Source: Bacillota bacterium (GTDB lineage Bacteria > Bacillota > Dethiobacteria > DTU022 > UBA8154). Taken from it: DNA of 13,064 nucleotides. Positions 1 to 6,715 of this stretch are shown in pieces; the stretch's first letter is position 1, and every line of letters starts with the position of its first letter. The position numbers and the translations under genes were made by a program. The stretch is from the NCBI GenBank assembly GCA_003444595.1, contig DLUO01000120.1, positions 1 through 13,064 of the forward strand, given 5' to 3'. Under the pieces are notes generated by a model. The model saw only the letters and a list, made by a program, of their open reading frames with translations, made no database searches and had not been told where the DNA came from.

Positions 1-219
1 CTAAAAGTCGCCCCCTATCCTAATATTGCATTTATCCATTAACAACGGTTTAATGAAAAAGCAAAGAGTAAAAATATTGAATTTAAATTGAGAAAATAAG
101 CATTATGTGTAAAAAAGCATTGCATTTATATTCACAAAAACCCTTATATATCAAGATTTGTAACACATATGAGCGAGGATGAGGAAAGCACGTATCTCGC
201 ACAGTGGATGATAAAGGGA
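1..219. other. AT-rich stretch without a recognisable gene
   Basis: No convincing open frame, RNA gene or mobile-element end is visible here. The stretch is AT-rich and lies downstream of the minus-strand XRE/membrane-protein operon. The 10-mer ATTGCATTTA occurs twice (25-34 and 119-128), which is easily chance at this base composition. A plus-strand open frame overlapping the right end (204-596) runs antisense to the membrane protein gene and has no homology-like features. Confidence 0.5.
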
Positions 220-242
220 AGGTTCTGGTGCACTTAGAACCT
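220..242 (-). terminator. Hairpin at the end of the XRE/membrane-protein operon, possible weak terminator
   Basis: A perfect 7-bp inverted repeat (AGGTTCT / AGAACCT, 220-226 and 236-242, 9-nt loop) overlaps the stop codon of the membrane protein gene. On the minus strand it is followed by TTCCCTTTATC, a poor U-tract. A transcription stop or 3'-end stabiliser is plausible, but a classical intrinsic terminator is not proven. Confidence 0.3.
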
Positions 243-662
243 GCGCAGGTAATAAATATAATGCCCGGAATAGATAATAACCACAGCCAAGAGAAAGATA
301 CAGGCGTCTATGGGAACCCTTCCGGTGCTGCCTGTTTCACCACCGATATAAGCCAGAAGAAGCAGAAGGCCCCAAAGAATAGTAGCATGGGATGTTTTCC
401 CTGTGATATACTCGGCACGTTCATCGGGTTGCAGAGAAGCGGCACTTACATGACCGGATTTAAGCTGTACTGCCTTTCTGGCGGAAACAAGTATCATAAT
501 AATGTAAACTACCGCACCCCCAACCCAAAAGAGTGTTACAGGAGAGTCAAGTTCATTTCGGAAATAAGAGCTCACAAACCAGATCACTGCTCCTAACAGA
601 TAGGTTCCCCCTAAAATGATATAGGTATAAAGAGCTTTTAGTGTGCTTTCCTTCTTACTCAT
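234..662 (-). CDS. Four-helix membrane protein partnered with an XRE regulator, function unknown
   Basis: This is a small integral membrane protein, about 142 aa from the preferred start. Numbering from the further-upstream ATG (666-668), predicted membrane segments are near residues 13-34, 43-63, 94-110 and 118-140. A cytoplasmic loop between helices 2 and 3 carries PDERAEYITGKTSHAT. A DER-x-IxxK element of this kind recurs, as I recall, in small membrane proteins encoded beside short XRE regulators (DUF2178-like); family membership is inference. Two ATGs are possible. GGGAGGTG (670-677) sits only about 2 nt from the upstream ATG but about 9 nt from the ATG at 660-662, so the inner start is chosen. 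The gene follows the regulator by about 20 bp and almost certainly shares its promoter. No catalytic motif is visible and no function can be assigned. Confidence 0.8.
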   Translation of the reverse strand: MSKKESTLKALYTYIILGGTYLLGAVIWFVSSYFRNELDSPVTLFWVGGAVVYIIMILVSARKAVQLKSGHVSAASLQPDERAEYITGKTSHATILWGLLLLLAYIGGETGSTGRVPIDACIFLLAVVIIYSGHYIYYLRRF

Positions 663-682
663 TCCCATTCACCTCCCAATCT

Positions 683-889
683 TTATTCCCAGTCGGTGCT
701 TTCCAGCTTAAAAACCTCTTCCAGCGGAACCTTGAAAACATGTGCCAGTTTCAGAGCAAGCACAATCGAGGGTTTGTACCGGCCCGCCTCTAGGGAGTTG
801 ATGGTCTGACGTGACACCTGCACTAAAGAAGCCAGATATTCCTGTGTCCAACCTCTTTGCTCACGCATTGTGCGAATTCTGTTGATCAA
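683..889 (-). CDS. Short XRE/Cro-family transcriptional regulator
   Basis: A 68-aa protein that is essentially one helix-turn-helix domain. Residues about 5-60 follow the XRE pattern: RTMREQRGWTQEYLASLVQV, then the recognition helix SRQTINSLEAGRYKPS, then LALKLAHVFKVPLEEVF. Such stand-alone regulators normally bind DNA as dimers and repress their own operon. The start is TTG at 887-889, preceded by AGGGG about 7 nt upstream. The ATG at 892-894 is in another frame and stops after two codons. The upstream region has a consensus sigma-A promoter overlapped by two copies of a palindrome, which supports autoregulation. It is co-transcribed with the downstream four-helix membrane protein, which may modulate it or be its main target. 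The class is certain; ligand and regulon are unknown. Confidence 0.9.
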   Translation of the reverse strand: MINRIRTMREQRGWTQEYLASLVQVSRQTINSLEAGRYKPSIVLALKLAHVFKVPLEEVFKLESTDWE

Positions 890-907
890 ACCATCACCCC
901 TACAACT

Positions 908-926
908 GTAAAGTATGCTTTACATC
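908..926. promoter_or_regulatory. Candidate operator 1 (over the transcription start)
   Basis: GTAAAGTATGCTTTAC (908-923) is a palindrome with perfect 6-bp arms, followed by ATC. It lies just downstream of the -10 box and covers the predicted transcription start, a position where a bound repressor would block initiation. A related copy sits 43 bp away. The XRE protein encoded immediately downstream is the obvious candidate ligand (inference). Confidence 0.6.
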
Positions 927-955
927 ATTATAGCAGGGGTTGTTCGCAATGTCAA
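927..955 (-). promoter_or_regulatory. Consensus sigma-A promoter of the XRE/membrane-protein operon
   Basis: On the minus strand TTGACA (950-955) is followed by 17 bp and then TATAAT (927-932), a perfect match to both consensus hexamers with optimal spacing. Transcription should start near 920 and read leftwards into the XRE gene, whose TTG start lies about 30 nt downstream. So strong a promoter in front of a regulator gene suggests that it is normally held down by repression. Confidence 0.85.
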
Positions 956-969
956 GTATATTTTACATC
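951..969. promoter_or_regulatory. Candidate operator 2 (over the -35 box)
   Basis: GTCAAGTATATTTTAC followed by ATC (951-969) matches operator 1 at 16 of 19 positions and overlaps the -35 hexamer. The 43-bp offset is about four helical turns, which would put both sites on the same DNA face. A further half-site, CTTACATCTT, follows at 971-980. Confidence 0.55.
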
Positions 970-1210
970 TCTTACATCTTTCTGGGTATCTTAATGGAAC
1001 AGTTAACAAACTTTGAAGGTGCTATGCATCGGTTTAAATGGAATAATTCATTCATCCGGGTGTTGTAAAAAAATAAGCAATAAAGCAAGCTTGGCACCAT
1101 TATTAGGTTATACTATAATGTCAGTAGCGGCCTTCATGCAGGCCATTCCAAAGGAGAAGTCGGATGTACCATTTTTTAGTAAACCTGAATTTGTTTAATT
1201 GTATTATCTC
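970..1210. other. Intergenic or decayed stretch upstream of the M56 remnant
   Basis: No gene can be supported between the XRE promoter and the recognisable M56 fragment. A short TTG-started frame (1013-1198) lacks a ribosome binding site and any family resemblance. The stretch may be further degraded coding DNA belonging to the pseudogene to its right, because the missing N-terminal bulk of a BlaR1-type protein would be expected on this side. Confidence 0.4.
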
Positions 1211-1442
1211 TCTTTCGGCGGGAAGTCCGTTGGCTTTCGGTGAAAGCGTAACGAAAGGCCGGATTAAAAATGTGCTTAATTATAAAAAGCCGGCATTTTG
1301 GTTAGTGTGCGCGGCAGTGGTTGTTTTGGTTGTTGGAACGGTGCTCCTGCTGACTAATCCGGTACAGCTCCTTGAACTGCCTGACGAGACCTCGGTCATT
1401 GCCGTGGAAATGGAGCAGTTTAATGATAATGGCAATCGATAA
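1164..1442 (+). pseudogene. BlaR1/MecR1-type (peptidase M56) sensor remnant
   Basis: The frame encodes SPLAFGESVTKGRIKNVLN followed by YKKPAFW, then a membrane segment (about residues 46-66) ending LLLTNP. This is the arrangement seen in BlaR1-type M56 proteins of Clostridia just after the metalloprotease domain: an SPLAFGE-like motif, a KxRIKNVLNYKKPxFW linker and the last transmembrane helix. The downstream VEMEQFNDNGNR also resembles the start of their extracellular region. The N-terminal helices, the HExxH zinc motif and most of the sensor domain are absent, and the frame stops at 1440-1442. A +1 shift near 1430 would continue with AIDKSDIQEASKAL, which reads like more of the same protein, so a frameshift is likely. 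It is non-functional as an antibiotic or peptide sensor. Family call by recall of motifs only. Confidence 0.6.
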
Positions 1443-1478
1443 AAGCGATATCCAAGAAGCGTCCAAGGCTCTTGCACC

Positions 1479-1838
1479 TTTTGGGATACCTTCCGTGATA
1501 AGCTGAAAAGTGATAATTCATATCGGAGAAGCATCGGGCTTATGCTTGTTGCAGAGAATGCTAAGTGGGATACGCAAAACCGAATGGAAGATACCGCTGA
1601 TGAATATCTGGCATTCCTGAATGACAAGAAGCCCATAACAATACGCCAGTGCATTCAAGCATTGGGTAAAGTGGCACTATTTAAGCCGGGCTTGAACAAG
1701 AAGATAGCCAGCAGGCTCATTTCATTTGATCTTATGTCCGTTAAGGAAACCATGCGCAAATCCATATTCATGAGAGCCAACCCAAGGCTCTTAATACCCC
1801 TTGAAAACATTGTGCTTTTGAGCGAAACAATCTCTTAA
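1479..1838 (+). pseudogene. HEAT/ARM-like repeat protein fragment
   Basis: From about 1479 an open frame reads FWDTFRDKLKSDNSYRRSIG, then LMLVAENAKWDTQNRMEDTA, DEYLAFLNDKKPITIRQCIQ and ALGKVALFKP. These are paired amphipathic helices of the kind found in small HEAT-like proteins of Firmicutes that I recall from other genomes. The frame shows no start codon with a ribosome binding site; the first ATG (1542) is internal to the conserved part. The N-terminal part expected of this family is missing. After MSVKETMRKS the sequence changes character (IFMRANPRLLIPLENIVLLS), suggesting a shift or deletion near 1760. It shares its frame with the upstream M56 remnant, separated by the TAA at 1440, so a deletion may have fused two dead genes. 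Function of the family is unclear to me. Confidence 0.5.
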
Positions 1839-2082
1839 TCCATTAACGTCCGGAGGTCGCCATCGACCTGTCGGGATGCATGAATTGGCATCCCATTGGA
1901 AACGATACTTTAAATTATATCATTTATGTCTACTTACCTATTGCCAAATCGTGATATTGGGGTAAACTAAGAGATGGGACAAATATCTACCCATAATATA
2001 ACAAAGTATTTAGCTATATGTAACAGAAGAAAATGATCCTGGCAGAAAGTAAACAGACTTAATAACGGCAGGGGGTATAGAT
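1839..2082 (+). promoter_or_regulatory. leuS upstream region without a T-box
   Basis: This leader lies between the decayed fragments and leuS. Two inverted repeats occur at its left end: AGGTCG-ccat-CGACCT (1854-1869) and GGGATGC / GCATCCC (1873-1879 and 1888-1894, 8-nt loop). Neither is followed by a U-tract. A weak sigma-A-like promoter candidate is TTGCCA (1941-1946), 16 bp, TAAACT (1963-1968). The Shine-Dalgarno of leuS is GGGGG at 2071-2075. The conserved T-box element (AGGGTGGNACCGCG-like), typical of many Firmicute leuS leaders, is not present. Confidence 0.4.
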
Positions 2083-4584
2083 GTGGAAGAGTATAATGCC
2101 AGAGAAATCGAACCTAAGTGGCAAGCTTACTGGGAAGAAAATGACTTTTACAGGTCAGAGAGTGATTCGTCAAAGGAAAAATATTATGTTTTGGAGATGT
2201 TTCCCTATCCTTCCGGAAGGCTGCACATGGGCCATATGAGGGTTTACTCCATTGGTGATGTGCTGGCACGGTTTTTAAGAATGCGGGGGTATAATGTGCT
2301 GCATCCCATGGGCTGGGATGCTTTCGGCCTGCCGGCGGAAAATGCCGCCATTGAGCACGGAGCGGATCCGGCGGAATGGACTGCTTCCAATATCGCGGCT
2401 ATGAAAAAACAGCAAAATGCACTCGGCCTGAGCTATGATTGGCAGCGCGAGGTGACGACGTGTCTTCCTGAGTACTACCGCTGGAACCAGTGGCTCTTTT
2501 TGCTCTTTTACCGCCAAGGGCTGGCCTATAAAAAGAAGGCGCCGGTGAACTGGTGCCCTTCATGCCAAACGGTGCTGGCCAACGAGCAGGTTGTTGACGG
2601 CGGGTGCTGGCGCTGCGGCACTGAAGTTTCACCCACCGAACTGGAGCAATGGTTCTTGAAAATTACCGCTTATGCTGATCGCTTGCTGGAAGACTTGAAG
2701 CTCCTGGAGGGATGGCCCGAAAGGGTTAAAACAATGCAGGAAAACTGGATTGGCCGCAGCTACGGTTCGGATATAGTCTTTACCGTAAAGGAAACAGGAG
2801 ATGAGCTGACCGTTTTTACTACCAGGCCTGATACCCTTTTTGGAGTAACCTACATGGTCTTGGCCCCGGAGCACCCCCTGATTGAGAAGTTGATCGCCGG
2901 TAAGCCTCAAGAAAAGGAAATCAGGGATTTTATCCGGCAGATACGAATGGAAAGCGAGATTAACAGGACCTCCGCCGAAACAGAGAAAGTCGGTTTCTTT
3001 ACCGGCGGCCACGCTATAAACCCTGTCAACGGTGAAGAGGTTCCCATCCTGGTAGGCAACTATGTCCTCATGAGCTACGGCACCGGAGCTGTTATGGGGG
3101 TGCCGGCCCATGACCAGAGGGACTTCCTTTTTGCCGCCAGGTACAACCTTCCTGTACGCGTCGTGGTTAATTCACCGGAGAAGGATTTAACGGCCGGACC
3201 TCTGCTGGAAGCTTACGAGGGCGCCGGTTACCTGGTCAACTCCGGGGAATTTAACGGCTTGCCCAGCGAAGAGGCACAGAAGGCCATTACCAACTGGCTC
3301 ATTGAACGGGGAAAGGGAGACTACCGGGTGAGATACCGCCTCCGGGACTGGTTGATCTCACGCCAGCGTTACTGGGGAACTCCCATCCCTATTATTTATT
3401 GCGGCGAATGCGGTACGGTTCCTGTTCCGGAAGAGGATCTGCCCGTCCTGTTGCCGACCGATATTAATTTAGCCGGGCATAATCAATCCCCCCTGGCCAA
3501 CTGTGAGAATTTTGTGCGCACAACGTGCCCCCGCTGCGGGAAGGAAGCGCGGCGGGAGACCGATACGATGGATACGTTTTTCTGTTCCTCCTGGTATTTC
3601 ATGCGTTATGCGGATCCTCGCCAGGACAAAGCACCCTTTAACAAAGGGGAAGTCGATTATTGGCTTCCGGTGGACCAGTATATTGGCGGTATTGAGCATG
3701 CTGTGCTGCACTTGCTCTACTCCCGTTTTTTTACCAAGTTTCTCTATGACCAGGGCATGGTCAGTATCGTAGAGCCTTTTCAGCGCCTGTTGGCGCAGGG
3801 CATGGTTTATAAAGAAGGCGCCAAGATGTCCAAATCCAAGGGAAATGTTGTTACCCCTGACGAGATTATCCAGCGTTATGGCGCCGATACCGGACGTCTT
3901 TTTATCCTCTTTGCCGCTCCGCCGGAAAAGGACCTGGACTGGAGCGAACGGGGCGTAGAAGGTTGCTATCGTTTCCTGCGCCGGGTCTGGCGCCTCCTGC
4001 AGCAAAATATGGACCTTTTCCGGGACGGGAAAACCTCCGGAAGAGCAGAAACCGGAGAGATTCCCCTCTCCGGCCGGGCCAAAGAACTGCAGCGGGCTAG
4101 GCATGCGGCCATCAAGAAAGTCACCGCCGACATTGAAGAGCGTTTCAATTTTAATACTGCCATCAGCGCTATCATGGAACTGGTTAATGCAGCCTACGGT
4201 TTTCTGAATGAAATCTCTGCAGAAGAAAGGGATCGCCACGGGGCGCTTATTGGCGAGGTCCTGGAGACGATTATCGTTCTCCTGGCTCCTTTTGCCCCGC
4301 ATATCTGCGAGGAGCTCTGGCACAGGTGCGGCTTTACGGGCAGCGTGCACAAGCAGCAGTGGCCTTCCTATGATCAGGAGATGCTGCAGGTGGAAGAGGT
4401 AGAGGTTGTTATCCAGGTAAACGGTAAAGTCAGGGGCAGAATCCTTGTCCCTGCAGGGTTATCCGAGGAGGAACTGCTGGAAGAAGCGCGCCAAAATGAA
4501 AAAGTCCGTCCTTACCTGGAAGGCAAGGAGCTAATCAAGGCCATTACTGTACCAGGGAAACTTGTCAATATTGTTGTCCGCTGA
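2083..4584 (+). CDS. leuS: Leucyl-tRNA synthetase
   Basis: Class I aminoacyl-tRNA synthetase that charges tRNA-Leu with leucine using ATP in the cytoplasm. At 833 aa it is full length for bacterial LeuRS. Visible signatures are PYPSGRLHMGH with the HIGH-type motif HMGH (residues 48-51), the knuckle CPSC...CWRC, a second cysteine cluster CGEC...CPRC, and KMSKS at 581-585. The CP1 editing domain is intact, with TTRPDTLFG (246-254) and AHDQRD (342-347), whose first Asp binds the amino group of mischarged residues. The anticodon-binding helices and the C-terminal domain (VNGKVRGR, then the terminal KLVNIVVR) are present. The start is GTG at 2083, seven nt after GGGGG; an overlapping ATG at 2081 is in another frame. 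It is convergent with the downstream hydrolase. No T-box was found upstream, so control of this copy is unclear. Confidence 0.98.
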   Translation: MEEYNAREIEPKWQAYWEENDFYRSESDSSKEKYYVLEMFPYPSGRLHMGHMRVYSIGDVLARFLRMRGYNVLHPMGWDAFGLPAENAAIEHGADPAEWTASNIAAMKKQQNALGLSYDWQREVTTCLPEYYRWNQWLFLLFYRQGLAYKKKAPVNWCPSCQTVLANEQVVDGGCWRCGTEVSPTELEQWFLKITAYADRLLEDLKLLEGWPERVKTMQENWIGRSYGSDIVFTVKETGDELTVFTTRPDTLFGVTYMVLAPEHPLIEKLIAGKPQEKEIRDFIRQIRMESEINRTSAETEKVGFFTGGHAINPVNGEEVPILVGNYVLMSYGTGAVMGVPAHDQRDFLFAARYNLPVRVVVNSPEKDLTAGPLLEAYEGAGYLVNSGEFNGLPSEEAQKAITNWLIERGKGDYRVRYRLRDWLISRQRYWGTPIPIIYCGECGTVPVPEEDLPVLLPTDINLAGHNQSPLANCENFVRTTCPRCGKEARRETDTMDTFFCSSWYFMRYADPRQDKAPFNKGEVDYWLPVDQYIGGIEHAVLHLLYSRFFTKFLYDQGMVSIVEPFQRLLAQGMVYKEGAKMSKSKGNVVTPDEIIQRYGADTGRLFILFAAPPEKDLDWSERGVEGCYRFLRRVWRLLQQNMDLFRDGKTSGRAETGEIPLSGRAKELQRARHAAIKKVTADIEERFNFNTAISAIMELVNAAYGFLNEISAEERDRHGALIGEVLETIIVLLAPFAPHICEELWHRCGFTGSVHKQQWPSYDQEMLQVEEVEVVIQVNGKVRGRILVPAGLSEEELLEEARQNEKVRPYLEGKELIKAITVPGKLVNIVVR

Positions 4585-4612
4585 CAGTCAGTCAGCGGCA
4601 GCCGCATCTTTT
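4578..4612 (+). terminator. Hairpin cluster at the leuS stop codon, possible terminator
   Basis: CCGCTGAC-agtca-GTCAGCGG (4578-4598) is a perfect 8-bp stem that includes the leuS stop codon. A second short stem, GCGG-cag-CCGC (4595-4605), reuses its right arm and is followed directly by ATCTTTT. Only one stem can form at a time. The second has the more terminator-like position but is only 4 bp long. Confidence 0.4.
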
Positions 4613-4682
4613 AAGGACTGCCTGCTAGTAAGAGAAGAGGCCTTTATAAAAGGTGAGACTGTTCCGGTGCCCGGGTTGTATA

Positions 4683-5702
4683 TTAGCTGCGATAATAGAC
4701 CATGACACCGTCCCGGAGTTCACTTTTTACCTGTTTATTTTCTTCCATATATTTTAAATGCGCCAGTGTTTCCGCCAGGGCCATCCATTTCAGATGGGGC
4801 GGAAACTGCTCCCAGGGCAGGGGAATGTTCCAGCTCGCCTTGGAGGCTATCTGGTAGGCGTTTTTCCCGTTAGCGTCGAGAAAAGAAGCCATTTCTTCTT
4901 TTCTGTAATAATGGTGCTCTTTGAGCTCGGAGATCCTTTCGCGGTAATCCTGGAAGACTTTGCGGTGGCCGGGCAGGACAGCCTCCACCTCCAGCTCCAT
5001 AACTCTGTCCAGGCTGTTTAAGTACTCTTTCAGAGGATTGCGTTTATCCCCCGGCCAGAGAAATACGGCCGGGGTGATATCCTCCAGGATGTGGTCTCCG
5101 GAAAATAAAATTTTATGCCGCGCTTCATAAAGGCAGAGGTGCCCGCTGGAATGCCCGGGTGTCATCAGGCACTCGAAGGAGTACTCCCCTATATTTAAAA
5201 TGTCCCTATCGCGTAAAAAGTGAAAACGTTTGCTTTGGGGAACGTCATCGCCGGCAGATCCCGGCAGGGCTTTTTTAAGCTCCTCCAAGGAGGTGGTTTT
5301 AATAAATTCATCCCTTTGCCACATTGCTTTTTGTACTTCATCCACAGGGAATCCGTTCAACCTGGCATATACAAGTTCTTTCCCCGGCACGCGTAGATCT
5401 TTGAGAAACTCAGCGTCCCGAGCGTTCAAGTAGATGGTAGCCTCCTTTGAGGCCAGCGGCATGGCCAGGCCGAAGTGGTCGTGATGGATATGAGTGATAA
5501 AAATATCAATTTTTTCCGGGCTGGTTCCCAGCTCCCGGAGGGCAGACAGCAAAGCTTCCCAGCATTCCTTCTTATTCATCCCTGTGTCAACAAGCAAATC
5601 CCTTTCCTTCCCTTTCAGCAGGTAGGAATTTACTGTTTTTAGCGTTTCATCGGGAAGGGGCACTTCAATTCGATATATTCCGGGCATAACTTCTTCAATC
5701 AT
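4683..5702 (-). CDS. Metallo-beta-lactamase-fold hydrolase, glyoxalase II-like
   Basis: A soluble 339-aa enzyme of the MBL superfamily (COG0491-like). The dinuclear metal site is complete: HIHHDH (His71, His73, Asp75, His76), GHSSGH (His184), SGDH (Asp203) and PGH (His246). The core N-terminal strands NSYLLKGKERDLLVDTG are typical of the hydrolase branch, not of DNA- or RNA-cutting members. About 90 C-terminal residues beyond the last metal ligand are consistent with the winged-helix-like extension found on many thioesterase- or lactonase-like members. The substrate cannot be told from sequence; thioester, lactone or a glyoxalase-type ester are all possible. ATG at 5700-5702 is preceded by AGGAG at a slightly long spacing of about 11 nt. 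The gene is transcribed alone, convergent to leuS and divergent from comEA; no clear promoter was found. Confidence 0.88.
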   Translation of the reverse strand: MIEEVMPGIYRIEVPLPDETLKTVNSYLLKGKERDLLVDTGMNKKECWEALLSALRELGTSPEKIDIFITHIHHDHFGLAMPLASKEATIYLNARDAEFLKDLRVPGKELVYARLNGFPVDEVQKAMWQRDEFIKTTSLEELKKALPGSAGDDVPQSKRFHFLRDRDILNIGEYSFECLMTPGHSSGHLCLYEARHKILFSGDHILEDITPAVFLWPGDKRNPLKEYLNSLDRVMELEVEAVLPGHRKVFQDYRERISELKEHHYYRKEEMASFLDANGKNAYQIASKASWNIPLPWEQFPPHLKWMALAETLAHLKYMEENKQVKSELRDGVMVYYRS

Positions 5703-5988
5703 GATTAGGCATGCTCCTGTTCTGTAAAAGTCATATTGCTAATAGCGCCATAGCTGACCCTCTTGACCGGCAGTTTCCGGTACTTTCGATCCTTGGCGTG
5801 ATTATTTTTCAATTACCGGCAGTTAATGATATTTTAACATAATTTTCTTCCGCAGGCACTATTAAAGCCATAATCAAAGAAGGAAATAGCCATAACCTGT
5901 CGAACTTTCAAAAATACAGAAAGAAAGAGCAATTTTTCCGGTATGCCTCGAATGTGGAAAAAAACAGATCCAAGCGGGAAGGGATAGG
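5703..5988. promoter_or_regulatory. Divergent control region between the hydrolase and comEA
   Basis: This gap must hold promoters for both the hydrolase (leftward) and comEA (rightward), but no convincing -35/-10 pair is visible on either strand. ACCGGCAGTT occurs twice in direct orientation (5766-5775 and 5815-5824), 49 bp apart. The first copy also forms a small inverted repeat, ACCGG-cagttt-CCGGT (5766-5781). A regulator site is possible but unproven. Confidence 0.3.
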
Positions 5989-6627
5989 TTGGTAAAGTTG
6001 TTTAAACTAACTCCCAAGGAGCAAAAACTGGTGATTTTGCTGGTATGCCTCCTCGCTTTAGGCGTTGTCTTACGTTTTGTTTTACCCGGACATGATACCT
6101 CTCTTGTCGCTAAGAAAGCTGAGTCGGGCAGTATGGATAGCGCCCGTGAGGAGAAAGAAGGAGAAGAGAGCCCGGAGGCGGAAAAAGATCCGGAGGATGT
6201 TTTGGTTGTCCATGTAACCGGTGCTGTTAAAAATCCGGGTGTTTATATCTTGCAGAAGGGTTCACGTGTTTTCCATGTGGTGGAAGAGGCAGGCGGGGCT
6301 GTGGAAGAGGCGGATCTGGAACGAATAAACCTTGCACAGCCTCTATATGACGGACAGCCTGTCCATGTGCCGCGGAAAGGGGAGGAGAACTCCTCCCAGT
6401 CTTACCAGGGAGAAACTCCCGCTGTCGGCATGACAAAAATTAATATCAATACAGCCGGCAAATCCCAACTGGAAACGCTCCCCGGCATTGGCAGCGTGAA
6501 AGCGCAAGATATAATCAGCTATCGTGAGAAAAACGGACCTTTCCAGAGTATTGAGGAGCTAACTAAAGTAAGCGGAATAGGGGAGAAGACCTTGGAGAGA
6601 ATTAGAGATCTGATCACTATTTATTAA
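5989..6627 (+). CDS. comEA: ComEA competence DNA receptor
   Basis: A 212-aa membrane-anchored DNA-binding protein of the natural transformation machinery; it binds double-stranded DNA outside the membrane and hands it to the ComEC channel. It starts with a short cytoplasmic stretch and a membrane helix (about 13-31). A charged Glu/Lys-rich linker (about 42-68) follows, then an SLBB domain (about 71-127; VTGAVKNPGVYIL...NLAQPLYDGQPVHVP). The C-terminal tandem helix-hairpin-helix domain begins KININTA (150-156) and has hairpins LPGIG (164-168) and VSGIG (194-198). Length and domain order match Gram-positive ComEA. The start is TTG at 5989-5991, shortly after GGGAAGGG; it retains the anchor helix intact, and no in-frame ATG precedes that helix. 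comEC does not follow, so uptake function depends on genes elsewhere. Confidence 0.95.
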   Translation: MVKLFKLTPKEQKLVILLVCLLALGVVLRFVLPGHDTSLVAKKAESGSMDSAREEKEGEESPEAEKDPEDVLVVHVTGAVKNPGVYILQKGSRVFHVVEEAGGAVEEADLERINLAQPLYDGQPVHVPRKGEENSSQSYQGETPAVGMTKININTAGKSQLETLPGIGSVKAQDIISYREKNGPFQSIEELTKVSGIGEKTLERIRDLITIY

Positions 6628-6660
6628 TGGAGCGCACTTAGGTTCTTTGAGAGGTTGAAG

Positions 6661-6689
6661 TTAACATAATAGTATATTAAAAGTATAAT
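6661..6689 (+). promoter_or_regulatory. Sigma-A promoter of the UPF0182 gene
   Basis: TTAACA (6661-6666), 17 bp, TATAAT (6684-6689): one mismatch in the -35 box and a perfect -10 box at optimal spacing. Transcription should begin near 6696, giving a leader of about 107 nt before the ATG at 6803. The spacer and leader are rich in AGTATA repeats. Confidence 0.75.
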
Positions 6690-6715
6690 ATAAAGTATAA
6701 AGGCTTAAATAAAAT

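Noticed and set aside
204..596. 130-codon plus-strand frame antisense to the membrane protein
   Set aside because: The minus-strand frame has four membrane helices, a good Shine-Dalgarno and an operon partner; the plus frame has no such support.
1013..1198. Plus-strand frame of 61 codons upstream of the M56 remnant
   Set aside because: TTG start without a ribosome binding site, no recognisable domain, and it overlaps decayed sequence; kept as intergenic or decayed.
2629..3111. 160-codon minus-strand open frame inside leuS
   Set aside because: Antisense to the LeuRS editing domain, with no plausible start context or domain.
3469..4350. 293-codon minus-strand open frame inside leuS
   Set aside because: Antisense shadow of a highly conserved synthetase gene; its translation shows no family features, and its length follows from leuS codon bias.
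5952..5987. 11-codon ATG frame just before comEA as a leader peptide
   Set aside because: No Shine-Dalgarno and no regulatory codon run or attenuator; it only reflects sequence near the comEA start.
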